From Bacteroidia bacterium (lineage in GTDB: Bacteria > Bacteroidota > Bacteroidia > UKL13-3): a DNA stretch of 64,000 bases. Both the position numbers and the translations under genes were made by a program. The stretch's first letter is position 1. Each line of letters opens with the position of its first letter. The stretch is from contig JACMQU010000183.1 in assembly GCA_014376805.1 (NCBI GenBank), positions 23,990-87,989 on the forward strand. Direction: 5' to 3'. Positions 19,314-28,722 of this stretch are shown one piece after another. The notes under the pieces are model-generated. The model was given only the letters and a program-made list of their open reading frames with translations. It was not told where the DNA came from and searched no databases.

Positions 19314-19356
19314 TCAATAAAATAAATTTTTTATTGAATGTTGCGCTCAATAAAAA
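19314..19356 (-). terminator. AT-rich hairpin region downstream of the kdp operon
   Basis: A 10-bp perfect stem (19328-19337 with 19347-19356, 9-base loop) lies 25-53 bases beyond the stop of the histidine-kinase gene on the minus strand, followed by a T-rich run. A third copy of the stem arm at 19314-19321 could pair alternatively with 19330-19337. It is a likely end of the kdp transcript, though weak in G+C. Confidence 0.4.
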
Positions 19357-19380
19357 CAACAATTGGGGCATTCAGTTATT

Positions 19381-21108
19381 TTAGATATTAAGTGAAAAGC
19401 TGAATTTGCTCCCTTCACCTATTATACTTTCTACCATAATTTCACCGCCTTGCGCTTCAATAAATTCTTTACTTATTGAAAGGCCTAAACCAGTTCCCGC
19501 TTTGCTGCTACCCGGAATCTGAAAGTATCGGGTGAAGATCTTATCTTTATATTTTGCCTCTATTCCTTTTCCATAATCTTTTACTGAAAAAAGCACCGTA
19601 TCATTAATCTTACTTACCTCAATTAGTATTTCACTATGCTCTTTTGAATAACGAATGGCATTGGTTAACAGATTAATCAATACCCAAGCAGTTTTCTCTG
19701 TGTCTGCTTTCACGGATGGTAATTGGTCATCAGCCGTAACATTTAATTTAATGCTTTTTTGATCCGCCTCCATTTTAACAGCTTCAAGGGCATAATGTAA
19801 AATTTTGTTTGGATCACCCGATTGAATGTTTAAATGAATATTACCGGTTTCAACTTGCGATAAATTAAGAAGTTCACCAATAATTTTTAACAGCCTGTTG
19901 CTATCTTCTTTAATGCTCGTGATCAGTTCTTTTTGATCATCGTTTATAACTCCCGTATTTTTGTTTTCGAGTAATTGTAAACTTGCCTTAATAGCTGAAA
20001 TGGGAGTCTTTAATTCATGCGAAATCGTGGCAATAAAATTGGTTTTAGCAAAGTCTAATTCTTTAAAGGGTGTGATGTTATTTAATACAATGAATAGACC
20101 AATATGTTGAGCTTCTTTTTCGCCCGTGGGTATAATCGAAATATTTACTATTTCCTTTTCAAAATAGCTTTCTTTATTATCAGCATAGATTTTTAAAGGT
20201 TTATTATTTTGTATTTCAATATTGCGTTCGTTAATCAAACTTTGTAAGAGCGATCGCATCAAATCATTTGTTAAGGCAATGTCCTGTGCGGGTTTATCAA
20301 TTAAGTCTTCTGCTTTAAGGCCTAAAATTTTAAGCGCCTCATCATTAACAAATAAAATTATTTTATTTTCATCAAACCCAATTACCGGATCATGCATGTT
20401 GTTAATGAGCATTTCTATTCTCTTCTTTTCAAACATAAGTTTGGCAAGGTTGCTACTATTATATTCCTGAAGTTTTTCAGCCATAATATTAAAAGAAGTA
20501 GCAAGTTCTCCAAATTCATCATCCCTTTCAAAATTAATACGTTCCTTGTAATTCATGGAAGCAATTTGTTTAATGCTTTGCGTAAGTTCTTTAATAGGAT
20601 TTGCAATATTACCGGGTAAATTAAAAATAAGAATGAGCGAAATTACAAAACAAAAAGTTCCTGTGAGGGCAATTAACAGAGTGGAATCAGTTGCCTGTTG
20701 TTTGGCAACATTACTTTTGCGTTCTATAGCCTGCATATTAAGAAGCATAATATCGGTAAGATCTTTTCTGATAAACAGGAGTAGCGATTCATCTTTTCGA
20801 TAGACTTTCAGTTTTTCAAAATCCTGTGCTAATTTTTCTGTCAGTTCTTTTTCACCAATTTCGGTTATGTTATAATTTTGTTTTGCCAGATTACTTTCAA
20901 ACTTATTTAAAGCATTTTTATTTGTTTCAACTTCGTCTAAAGCGATTAACATATTTCTTGTATAATCAAGGGTATTGTAATTGGCCACGAGAATATTATT
21001 TGTAGCAGCCGATAGGGCATTTATTTCTCTTGCTCCTAAGGCTGCAAGCAATATGATAAGGATAAAAAGAGATCCTATTCCCAAAAGTAATTTCGCCTTT
21101 ATTTTCAT
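19381..21108 (-). CDS. Kdp-associated membrane histidine kinase (HAMP-PAS-HisKA-HATPase)
   Basis: A 575-residue sensor kinase: membrane span 1 (about 5-25), a periplasmic helical region of about 120 residues, membrane span 2 (about 144-164), HAMP (about 165-220), a PAS domain (about 235-345), and the kinase core with phospho-His 364 in TISHELKTPISAI, N box LLTNAIRYS and G boxes DYGKGIE and GTGLGLSIS. It overlaps the KdpD N-terminal gene by one base (TAATG), so the two are translationally coupled. Together they stand in for the single-chain KdpD of E. coli, although the kinase's sensor part is unlike KdpD's four-span module. It presumably phosphorylates the regulator at 28769. Confidence 0.9.
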   Translation of the reverse strand: MKIKAKLLLGIGSLFILIILLAALGAREINALSAATNNILVANYNTLDYTRNMLIALDEVETNKNALNKFESNLAKQNYNITEIGEKELTEKLAQDFEKLKVYRKDESLLLFIRKDLTDIMLLNMQAIERKSNVAKQQATDSTLLIALTGTFCFVISLILIFNLPGNIANPIKELTQSIKQIASMNYKERINFERDDEFGELATSFNIMAEKLQEYNSSNLAKLMFEKKRIEMLINNMHDPVIGFDENKIILFVNDEALKILGLKAEDLIDKPAQDIALTNDLMRSLLQSLINERNIEIQNNKPLKIYADNKESYFEKEIVNISIIPTGEKEAQHIGLFIVLNNITPFKELDFAKTNFIATISHELKTPISAIKASLQLLENKNTGVINDDQKELITSIKEDSNRLLKIIGELLNLSQVETGNIHLNIQSGDPNKILHYALEAVKMEADQKSIKLNVTADDQLPSVKADTEKTAWVLINLLTNAIRYSKEHSEILIEVSKINDTVLFSVKDYGKGIEAKYKDKIFTRYFQIPGSSKAGTGLGLSISKEFIEAQGGEIMVESIIGEGSKFSFSLNI

Positions 21109-22244
21109 TATGATAGAATTACAATATCAACATCTGTTCCCGTTAGTTTTTTAAGTAACTGGTCAAACAGCGTATTGTTTAAAATAGATTTTAAAAGATT
21201 AGACTCAGGTTTGCCAATGCAGATGGTCGTAATCTTATTCTTTACAACAACTTCCAACATAATTTGTGGTATGTTGTTGCTTTCAATTTTTATTACCTCT
21301 GCTCCAAGCTCATTAGCCAGCTTATAGTTATTTATAAGATATCGTTGTTTAACCAATGAAATCTTAGTAGAACTTTCTGATGGTGTTTGTACATAAAGCA
21401 TAAGCCACTTACTATTGTAATAATGCGCAAGCCTTGCTGTTTTACGGATAATTGTTTTTGCAGCTATTTCATTACTGCTGATGCAAGCTAAAAATCGTTC
21501 CTGCCTAAGTATAATATTTTTTGGAATTTCTGTTTCAACTTTCCTGAGTACCTGAGTAGCCACTTCTTTTAATGCCAATTCGCGGAGTTGAAGAATATGT
21601 TCCGGCTTAAAAAAATTTTGCAGGGCTGTTGCTATTTTTTCTGCCTGATAAATTTTCCCTTCTTTTAAGCGCATTATCAATTCATCGGCAGTTAAATCTA
21701 TGTTTACTACTTCATCTGCCAATCCAATTACTTTATCGGGAACGCGCTCTCTTACTTCTATTCCGGTTATTTCTTTTACATGTTCATTGAGGCTTTCAAT
21801 ATGTTGAATGTTTACAGCGCTGATCACATTAATTCCTGCCTCTAATATCTCAAGTACATCCTGCCAGCGTTTTTCATTTTTACTTCCTTCAATATTGGTA
21901 TGAGGCAGTTCATCTATTATTACCACTTCAGGTCGTAAATTAATTACTGCCTGCATGTCTAACTCTTCAAGTTCTTTACCTTTATAAAATAATTTGCGTC
22001 TCGGTATAACAGGTAGCCCGGCTAACAGATCGTGCGTCTCTTTGCGGTTATGTGTTTCTATAAATCCAATTTTTACATCAATACCATTTCTTAACAAAGC
22101 ATGAGCCTCTTGTAACATCCTGTATGTTTTGCCCACACCGGCACTCATACCAATATAAATCTTAAACTTACCTCGCCTCGACTTTTTAATTAAGTTTAGG
22201 AAGTGTTGTACGTTTTGTTCTTTAGTTTCTGCTTCTTCCGGCAT
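21108..22244 (-). CDS. kdpD: KdpD N-terminal sensor protein (KdpD + USP domains, no kinase)
   Basis: A 378-residue cytosolic protein matching the N-terminal half of KdpD: the KdpD domain with Walker A IGMSAGVGKT and the PEVVIIDELPHTNIEGS Walker-B-like motif (about residues 25-230), then a universal-stress-protein-like domain (about 240-378). It lacks the membrane spans and kinase core, which are replaced by the coupled downstream kinase gene. In E. coli this part senses K+ and c-di-AMP/ATP status; the same input is inferred here. I chose ATG 22244 over an upstream in-frame TTG at 22289. Confidence 0.9.
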   Translation of the reverse strand: MPEEAETKEQNVQHFLNLIKKSRRGKFKIYIGMSAGVGKTYRMLQEAHALLRNGIDVKIGFIETHNRKETHDLLAGLPVIPRRKLFYKGKELEELDMQAVINLRPEVVIIDELPHTNIEGSKNEKRWQDVLEILEAGINVISAVNIQHIESLNEHVKEITGIEVRERVPDKVIGLADEVVNIDLTADELIMRLKEGKIYQAEKIATALQNFFKPEHILQLRELALKEVATQVLRKVETEIPKNIILRQERFLACISSNEIAAKTIIRKTARLAHYYNSKWLMLYVQTPSESSTKISLVKQRYLINNYKLANELGAEVIKIESNNIPQIMLEVVVKNKITTICIGKPESNLLKSILNNTLFDQLLKKLTGTDVDIVILS

Positions 22245-22366
22245 GTGTTGTTTTTTGTTGACAAACCTTTTAACTTTGCTGCTTATCAAATGTAAATCTT
22301 ACCAGTTTTTAATTCTATACACAACCAGTTTGCAATTAAGCATAGTTTAATTACTCAAATTATTTT

Positions 22367-23443
22367 TTAAAAATGCAGGCACAATGAAGTTGTAATAAAG
22401 TAATTTTGGGTAGACGGCTTATTTTCTAAGCTAAAAATTTTATCCTTACTGCTTAGCGCTCTTCCTTCAATACGAAACATAATATTATTTGCAGGTAGAT
22501 AATCATAATTTAGCGAATAGCCAATAGTCTGAAATCCATTTGGTGTTCTTGTGGCAATAATAACACCTTTCTCATCAGAATAGTATTCAGCCCTTGCACC
22601 AATACGAATTTTTGAGTTTGGTTTATACAGCAATATAATGATAGGTGAATACAAGGTATTATAGCTATTTGTATCCTTGGTTTTTTGTTGAATTCCTATG
22701 TCAAAACCAGCAGTTACTCCAAACTTTTCAGTTATTTGAAATTGACCATAAAAGTTATTATAATACCTCATCAATTTTAAACTGTCGGGCTGCTCATTGC
22801 CAGCATAAGTACTCCAGTTTAGTGTTATAGTTGAGGTAGGTTTATAGGTAAGTTGTGTGCCAAAAGCCGGGGTTTGATTTGCCGGAACCCGTTGTATGCG
22901 TTGCCACCCGTTTAGGTACATAACGGCTAAATATAACTTGTCGTTTTTGGTTGTGTAGCCAAGCTTAACACCGGCTTCAAAATAGGGTGTGTTGTCTGCT
23001 AACAAACTTCGCGTTAAATTCCAACAATCTTTACCAATAGAACTTTCAAATCCAATGTGTGATGGCATTATCCCAGCATCAACCCACAGGTTATTATTTT
23101 TCGAAATTTTAAAACCAGCATTTGCTTCAAAAATATTTCGCAATAAACCCTGTTCACCTGCAAGATTGTATTGCGCGTATGTTCCACCCATCAAAGCGAA
23201 ATTGCCTCTCACATTATCCAATGAATAATTTGCTTTTACAAAACCAATATTCAGGTTTGCTTCATTATGCCGGTTAAAACTATAAAAAAATGAAGGTCTC
23301 TCGTGATTAACGGGATTTCCTAAATCGTAACTGTAATAAAGTTCAACGTATCCTGAAAAAGTTAAGGCTTTTGTTTTTAAGGTATCTTGTGCATATACTT
23401 TTGTTAAAACTAAAGCCAATGCAATGAGAATTGTTTTTTTCAT
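22367..23443 (-). CDS. Outer-membrane beta-barrel porin of the kdp operon (OmpL/porin-2-like)
   Basis: A 358-residue protein with a signal peptide (MKKTILIALALVLTKVYA) and long runs of barrel strands (GYVELYYSYDLGN, EANLNIGFVKANYSL, IRIGARAEYYSD), ending in LCLHF. It resembles the putative OmpL-like porins that often accompany kdp genes in Bacteroidota. It lies 21 bases downstream of kdpC and upstream of kdpD on the same strand, so it may provide outer-membrane passage for K+; this is inferred from position only. Confidence 0.8.
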   Translation of the reverse strand: MKKTILIALALVLTKVYAQDTLKTKALTFSGYVELYYSYDLGNPVNHERPSFFYSFNRHNEANLNIGFVKANYSLDNVRGNFALMGGTYAQYNLAGEQGLLRNIFEANAGFKISKNNNLWVDAGIMPSHIGFESSIGKDCWNLTRSLLADNTPYFEAGVKLGYTTKNDKLYLAVMYLNGWQRIQRVPANQTPAFGTQLTYKPTSTITLNWSTYAGNEQPDSLKLMRYYNNFYGQFQITEKFGVTAGFDIGIQQKTKDTNSYNTLYSPIIILLYKPNSKIRIGARAEYYSDEKGVIIATRTPNGFQTIGYSLNYDYLPANNIMFRIEGRALSSKDKIFSLENKPSTQNYFITTSLCLHF

Positions 23444-23464
23444 TTATCTTTAAATTTATGATTA

Positions 23465-24028
23465 TTAATTAAGATTATCCAAAGCAATATTTAATTTCAA
23501 AACGTTTATTTTTTCTGGTCCAAAGAAACCTAATAACGACTTCTCTTTTTGTTCAATGATAAGTGACTTAAGTTTATCTTCATTCATACCTCTTATTTTC
23601 GCAATTCGTTTTACCTGTATAAGTGCAGCAGAACTGGAAATATCTGGATCTAGCCCACTGCCTGATGCCGTTACCATTTCAACTGGAATTTCACTTTTAC
23701 TTATTCCGGGATTACGAACTAAAAACGAATCAATTCGTTCTTTAACAAGTATAAGATATTCTGCGTTAGATGGACCTTTATTACTTGCTCCGCTTCCATC
23801 TGCGTTGTAGTTCACTGCAGAAGGGCGAGAGTTGAAATACCGGTCGGCGGTAAATTTTTGACCAATATTTTCGTAACCTACCGTTATCCCGTGTTGCGTT
23901 AATTTTTTCCCCTTACCACCCCCGGGAGTTGCTTGCGCAATGAATAATATAACAAGCGTGTATATTCCTGAAAAAAGCAGGAGTGTAAGAAGTGTTAATT
24001 TGAGTGTTTGAAATAGAATATTTTTCAT
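23465..24028 (-). CDS. kdpC: K+-transporting ATPase subunit C
   Basis: A 187-residue KdpC with one N-terminal membrane span (LTLLTLLLFSGIYTLVILFIAQ) and the conserved periplasmic features FTADRYFNSRPSAVNYNADGSGASN and GSGLDPDISSSAALIQVKRIA. KdpC stabilises the KdpAB complex and aids ATP use. It sits 19 bases after kdpB in the operon order ABC. Confidence 0.96.
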   Translation of the reverse strand: MKNILFQTLKLTLLTLLLFSGIYTLVILFIAQATPGGGKGKKLTQHGITVGYENIGQKFTADRYFNSRPSAVNYNADGSGASNKGPSNAEYLILVKERIDSFLVRNPGISKSEIPVEMVTASGSGLDPDISSSAALIQVKRIAKIRGMNEDKLKSLIIEQKEKSLLGFFGPEKINVLKLNIALDNLN

Positions 24029-24047
24029 TTTAAAATTGTTTAGATAT

Positions 24048-26087
24048 TTAGATGAATACTGAAACGAAAAGGTCGATAATCTTTATCCCTGCAAAGGGTA
24101 TGATGATTCCGCCTAAACCATAAATAAGCAGGTTTCTGCGCAGTAAAGCACTTGCACCAATAGGTTTATAAGCTACACCTTTTAGAGCCAGTGGAATCAA
24201 TAGTGGAATAATGATCGCATTAAAAATAATTGCGGCTAAGATTGCACTTTCGGGACTATGCAGGTTCATAATATTTAACGGCCGCAAAGCAGGGATTGAA
24301 GCAATAAATAAAGCCGGAATGATTGCAAAATATTTTGCCACATCATTTGCAATTGAAAATGTTGTAAGTGTGCCTCTGGTCATCAATAACTGTTTCCCTA
24401 TTTCAACGATCTCAATAAGTTTGGTTGGATCATTGTCAAGGTCAACCATATTACCGGCTTCCTTAGCAGCCTGTGTTCCACTGTTCATGGCCACGCCTAC
24501 ATCTGCTTGAGCCAAAGCCGGCGCATCGTTTGTTCCATCACCCATCATTGCTACCAACCTGCCTTCACTTTGTTCCTTTTTGATGTAGTTCATTTTGTCT
24601 TCCGGTCTTGCTTCGGCAATAAAATCATCAACGCCTGCCGCTTCAGCAATAAATTTTGCGGTGAGGGGGTTATCACCTGTTACCATTACTGTTTTAATTC
24701 CCATTTTGCGTAAACGTTGAAAACGTTCCTGAATACCTGGCTTAATTATATCCTGCAATTCAATAACACCAATAACCTTTTCGTTTTCACAAACAACAAG
24801 AGGCGTTCCACCATTACTGGATATTATGTTTACTTTTTGTTCCACTTCAACAGGAAAGATATTACCAGCCCTTTCAGTAAGTTTTCTAATTGCATCAGTT
24901 GCACCTTTTCTGATCCGCGTATTTTCAAAATCGATGCCCGAACTTCTTGTTTCTGCGGTGAATTTTATGAAGGTTGGCGTTGCTATAATAAAATCGGAAA
25001 TTTTAAGATGCGACAGTTCGATAATAGATTTTCCTTCCGGGGTTTCATCGGCCATGGAAGCAAGTGCGGCAGATTTAATAAATGCTTTTTCATTCACATC
25101 TGTGGCGGGGTAAAAATGCGTTGCTTTCCTATTACCAATTGTTATTGTTCCGGTTTTATCTAATAACAGTACATCTATATCTCCTGCTGTTTCAACTGCT
25201 TTGCCCGATTTAGTAATTACATTAGCACGCAATGCCCTGTCCATACCTGCAATACCAATAGCAGATAATAAGCCCCCAATTGTTGTTGGGATCAAACAAA
25301 CAAATAGTGAAATAAAAGCGGCAATGGTAATAGGTGTATTGGCATAATCGGCAAAAGGTTTTAAAGTTACACATACAATAATAAACACCAAAGTAAACCC
25401 TGCAAGTAAAATTGTTAAGGCAATTTCGTTGGGTGTTTTTTGCCTGCTTGCGCCTTCTACTAAAGCAATCATTTTATCAAGAAACGACTCACCCGGCTCA
25501 GTAGTAACCTGCACTTTTATTTTATCTGAAAGAACTTTTGTACCGCCGGTAACACTTGATTTATCCCCACCTGCTTCTCTGATGACGGGAGCAGACTCAC
25601 CAGTGATAGCAGATTCGTCAATGGTTGCAAGTCCTTCTATAATTTCTCCATCGGTTGGGATAATATCTCCTTCTTCGCAAATAAAAATATCGCCTTTTAT
25701 TAAACTAGAAGAGGGAACAACTTTTATTTCGTTTACATACATTTCTCCAACAGAAAATATTTTTTTGGCTGGTGTTTCTTCCCGGGTTTTTCTTAATGAT
25801 TCTGCTTGCGCTTTTCCTCGGGCTTCTGCAATCGCTTCCGCAAAATTTGCAAATAGTAATGTGAGTAATAATACAATGAAAACAACAAAGTTATAGCCAA
25901 AACTGCCTTGGTTATTTTCACCGGAAAGAATCCACAAACAAACGATCAACATGATAGCTGTTCCAATTTCAACGGCAAACATAACGGGGTTGCGAAACAT
26001 CATTCTTGGATCAAGCTTGATAAAAGATTGCCTTAAAGCCTCATTTAACAATTGCTTTTCGAACAAGGTTGTATTTTTATTTTTCAT
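24048..26087 (-). CDS. kdpB: K+-transporting P-type ATPase subunit B
   Basis: A 679-residue P1A-type ATPase, the energy-coupling subunit. It has the TGES actuator motif (162-165), the phosphorylation motif DKTGTIT with Asp 310, the nucleotide-domain region and the hinge [20 protein letters not shown]. Membrane spans lie before residue 90, around 220-290 and in the last 100 residues. Length and motifs match E. coli KdpB. The gene is 13 bases after kdpA. Confidence 0.97.
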   Translation of the reverse strand: MKNKNTTLFEKQLLNEALRQSFIKLDPRMMFRNPVMFAVEIGTAIMLIVCLWILSGENNQGSFGYNFVVFIVLLLTLLFANFAEAIAEARGKAQAESLRKTREETPAKKIFSVGEMYVNEIKVVPSSSLIKGDIFICEEGDIIPTDGEIIEGLATIDESAITGESAPVIREAGGDKSSVTGGTKVLSDKIKVQVTTEPGESFLDKMIALVEGASRQKTPNEIALTILLAGFTLVFIIVCVTLKPFADYANTPITIAAFISLFVCLIPTTIGGLLSAIGIAGMDRALRANVITKSGKAVETAGDIDVLLLDKTGTITIGNRKATHFYPATDVNEKAFIKSAALASMADETPEGKSIIELSHLKISDFIIATPTFIKFTAETRSSGIDFENTRIRKGATDAIRKLTERAGNIFPVEVEQKVNIISSNGGTPLVVCENEKVIGVIELQDIIKPGIQERFQRLRKMGIKTVMVTGDNPLTAKFIAEAAGVDDFIAEARPEDKMNYIKKEQSEGRLVAMMGDGTNDAPALAQADVGVAMNSGTQAAKEAGNMVDLDNDPTKLIEIVEIGKQLLMTRGTLTTFSIANDVAKYFAIIPALFIASIPALRPLNIMNLHSPESAILAAIIFNAIIIPLLIPLALKGVAYKPIGASALLRRNLLIYGLGGIIIPFAGIKIIDLFVSVFI

Positions 26088-26100
26088 TAGAATTTTTTAA

Positions 26101-27789
26101 TTATAACATGGAGAAATACTCGGCAATTGGACCTAATGTTAAAGCAGGGAAAAACGCTAATGCTGCAACAAGAAGAATTACCGCAAGCACCATTAAACCA
26201 AATGTACTTGTATCTGTTTTTAAAGTTCCACCGCCTTCTGGAATATATTTTTTATTCGCTAATAATCCTGCAATTGCAATTGGACCGATGATGGGTAAGA
26301 AGCGGGACAGGATCAATACAAAACCGGTGCTTATATTCCACCATGGAGTATTATCGGCTAAGCCTTCAAAGCCGCTTCCGTTATTTGCTGCTGATGACGT
26401 AAACTCATATAGCATTTCGCTAAAACCGTGAAATCCGGGATTATTAAGTGTAGCCGAAGTATAAGCTGGCAATGCAGTTGAAAGAGCGGTTCCAACAAGA
26501 ATCAGGAAAGGGTGAAGCAAGGCAATGATCATCGCTATTTTCATTTCCCTCGCCTCTATTTTTTTACCCATAAACTCAGGGGTTCTTCCTACCATTAATC
26601 CACTGATAAATACAGCCAGGATAACGAAGATGAAATAATTGAGGATTCCTACACCGCATCCTCCATAAAAACAATTGATCATCATGGCCAGTAATTGATT
26701 CATGCCTGAAAGGGGCATAAAACTATCATGAAATGAATTCACTGATCCTGTAGAAATTACAGTTGTAACAATACTCCAGAACGCAGATGTTATTGCTCCG
26801 AATCTTACTTCTTTGCCTTCCATTGCCCCACTGCTCATATCTATACCCATGGCTGCAATTGCCGGATTTCCGTTGGCTTCCATAAAAATATTTGGTATAA
26901 CGAGCGCAAGAAATCCTATAGTCATAACACCGAAGGTTATCCATGCAAATTTTCTGCGTTTCAGAAAAAAACCAAGAGCAAAAATAATCGCAAAAGGAAT
27001 GATTAACTGAGCAATCATTTCTGTTATGTTTGTTAAGTAATTTGGATTTTCGAATGGGTGTGCAGCGTTAGCTCCAAAAAATCCACCCCCATTTGTACCA
27101 ACGTGCTTTATTGCCACAAATGCCGCAGCAGGCCCAGTTGATACCTGCACGGTGTCACCCTGTAAGGAGATGATGGTATCTTTACCGTGTAGGGTCATTG
27201 GAGTGCCGTTAAACACAAGAATAACAGCAACCACTAATGATATAGGTAACAAGATTCTGGTGCATGATTTCAGAAAGAAATTGTAAAAATTTCCAAGCTT
27301 ATCTGTTGTACGTTCTTTTAATGCAGTAAACAAAACCGCCGCCGCTGCCATACCAATACCTGCCGAAACAAATTGCAGAAACATCAGAAAAAGTTGGGAT
27401 AGATAACTTACGCCACTTTCGCCTGAGTAATGTTGTAAATTACAATTTACTACAAATGAAATTGATGTATTAAATGCCAGGTGAGCTGACTGACCCGGAT
27501 TTCCATCTGGGTTTAGTGGCAACCAATGTTGGTTCATTAGCACAAACATTCCTAATAAAAACCAAACCATGTTTAGCGTGAGCATCACAACTAAATGTTG
27601 TTTCCAGTTCATTTCTGTCGTAGGATCAATACCGCTGATGCGGTAAAAGAGTTTTTCAACAGGCCCGAAGATCCCGTCGAGCCAGGTTTTATCCTGCGTA
27701 TAAACTTTAGCAATATACTTACCCAGTGGAATTGCCAACGCAAGCGCTGCAACAAACATGAGTATGATTCCAGGTATTTCTGTATTCAT
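26101..27789 (-). CDS. kdpA: K+-transporting ATPase channel subunit A
   Basis: A 562-residue membrane protein of the K+-transporter superfamily with four pseudo-repeats. The selectivity-filter-like loops are visible as TSISFVVNCNLQHYSGE, KHVGTNGGGFFGANAAHPFENP, CFYGGCGVGILN and TSSAANNGSGFEGL. It binds and conducts K+ in the KdpFABC pump. It begins the A-B-C series, 140 bases downstream of kdpF. Confidence 0.97.
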   Translation of the reverse strand: MNTEIPGIILMFVAALALAIPLGKYIAKVYTQDKTWLDGIFGPVEKLFYRISGIDPTTEMNWKQHLVVMLTLNMVWFLLGMFVLMNQHWLPLNPDGNPGQSAHLAFNTSISFVVNCNLQHYSGESGVSYLSQLFLMFLQFVSAGIGMAAAAVLFTALKERTTDKLGNFYNFFLKSCTRILLPISLVVAVILVFNGTPMTLHGKDTIISLQGDTVQVSTGPAAAFVAIKHVGTNGGGFFGANAAHPFENPNYLTNITEMIAQLIIPFAIIFALGFFLKRRKFAWITFGVMTIGFLALVIPNIFMEANGNPAIAAMGIDMSSGAMEGKEVRFGAITSAFWSIVTTVISTGSVNSFHDSFMPLSGMNQLLAMMINCFYGGCGVGILNYFIFVILAVFISGLMVGRTPEFMGKKIEAREMKIAMIIALLHPFLILVGTALSTALPAYTSATLNNPGFHGFSEMLYEFTSSAANNGSGFEGLADNTPWWNISTGFVLILSRFLPIIGPIAIAGLLANKKYIPEGGGTLKTDTSTFGLMVLAVILLVAALAFFPALTLGPIAEYFSML

Positions 27790-27929
27790 TTTTTTTAAAT
27801 AATTAAGTATTCATATTTTTTTGATAAAAATGATAAGCATAGAAAAAATCATACTCACTAATAGTAGAATAATTTCTCTAAGAGGATAATAATGAGTTGA
27901 TTTTTGTCTGTATTTATTTTCATTTTTAA

Positions 27930-28007
27930 TTAAAATTTTTCAGGTTTTATAAGCACATAACACATGTACAAAAACACTGCGATTGCAATGATGAATAATA
28001 CTATCAT
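27930..28007 (-). CDS. kdpF: K+-transporting ATPase subunit F (25-residue membrane peptide)
   Basis: A 25-codon ORF starting ATG at 28007, too short for usual gene calling. It encodes one hydrophobic span followed by a short polar end: MIVLFIIAIAVFLYM, then CYVLIKPEKF. This matches the KdpF pattern (hydrophobic helix, Y-x-L-I-x-x-E-x-F end; E. coli KdpF has 29 residues ending YALINAEAF). It stabilises the KdpABC complex in the inner membrane. Position just upstream of kdpA on the same strand is the canonical one. Confidence 0.85.
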   Translation of the reverse strand: MIVLFIIAIAVFLYMCYVLIKPEKF

Positions 28008-28054
28008 AGTTTTTAGTTTTTATATTTTTCGGATCCAAAGTGGACCAATCAGTG

Positions 28055-28141
28055 TTAAATGTTTTCGAAATAATTAACTGCTTTATAAAAAAGAACGAAG
28101 CATAAAACACCTCCAAGAACCAATAAAATTGTTGTTATCAT
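28055..28141 (-). CDS. 28-residue membrane peptide of the kdp operon, function unknown
   Basis: An ATG at 28141 opens 28 codons ending at 28055. The product is one hydrophobic span (MITTILLVLGGVLCFVLFY) followed by KAVNYFENI. It has the same size and layout as KdpF but a different sequence. It lies between the 138-residue gene and kdpF, 47 bases from kdpF and 37 from the preceding gene, all on one strand. It could be a second small Kdp subunit or regulator; the function is not known to me. Confidence 0.55.
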   Translation of the reverse strand: MITTILLVLGGVLCFVLFYKAVNYFENI

Positions 28142-28178
28142 AATTTCTGTATTTTAATATAGGTCATCACTAAATAAT

Positions 28179-28595
28179 TTAAAGGCCGCTTGCGTTAACC
28201 TGCAGATCATTCTCTTTATGCAAAGGTGCAGGCAACATGTTTTTTAATACTGCATTTGTTGGTTCGCTTACATCTAAGCGCGTAGATAGAGAAAACAGGT
28301 ACACTTTTCCGATGGCATTTTTTACAATGTTATTTCCTTCTTTTAATAGCTTACCGGCAAACATAAAACAATGTTTCACTTCAGTTAAATTACTTGTTGA
28401 GGCTAATTGCTTGGTAAAATCTGCAAAACAATACATTGCTGCATATACATTATTAGCGATAGGTGTTTTTTTCAATATAGATTTAATTGCAGGTAATTCA
28501 TTTCCTGGCAAAAAACCGATTTCATCTTCTTTAATTTTCTTTGAATTAATTAAAATTTCCGTGCTTTCATTTAATAGTTCGAATGTCTTGTTCAT
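28179..28595 (-). CDS. 138-residue helical cytosolic protein, first gene of the kdp operon
   Basis: No signal peptide, no membrane span and no metal motif. The sequence is mostly alpha-helical (NKTFELLNESTEILINSKK, NVYAAMYCFADFTKQLA) with a single cluster KHCFMFAGKLLKEGNNIVKNAI. It stands directly behind the sigma-54-type promoter at 28636-28650 and before the two micro-ORFs and kdpA. A regulatory or accessory role for K+ transport is inferred from position only. Confidence 0.65.
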   Translation of the reverse strand: MNKTFELLNESTEILINSKKIKEDEIGFLPGNELPAIKSILKKTPIANNVYAAMYCFADFTKQLASTSNLTEVKHCFMFAGKLLKEGNNIVKNAIGKVYLFSLSTRLDVSEPTNAVLKNMLPAPLHKENDLQVNASGL

Positions 28596-28635
28596 AGTTA
28601 ATGTAAGTGTTATATACGTTAGGCTTACACTATGG

Positions 28636-28650
28636 GCAAACTATGAACCA
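28636..28650 (-). promoter_or_regulatory. Sigma-54 (-24/-12) promoter of the kdp operon
   Basis: On the minus strand the bases TGGTTCATAGTTTGC give TGG, exactly ten bases, then GC, the fixed -24/-12 spacing of sigma-54 promoters, with TTTGC close to the consensus TTGC. The predicted start point is about 28 bases before the ATG at 28595. The upstream neighbour on the same strand is an NtrC-family activator with an intact GAFTGA loop, which is needed only at sigma-54 promoters. The motif is seen; its use is inferred. Confidence 0.6.
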
Positions 28651-28722
28651 TTAGCAACATGAATGATATAGGGCCTGTGAATAAGGCATATATATTCATT
28701 TTTATATAATTTTTGGATAAAT

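Noticed and set aside
24211..25896. Open frames on the plus strand opposite kdpB (for example 25429-25896, 155 codons)
   Set aside because: They are antisense to highly conserved kdpB sequence, lack start-site context and have no domain features; they come from the codon bias of the real gene.
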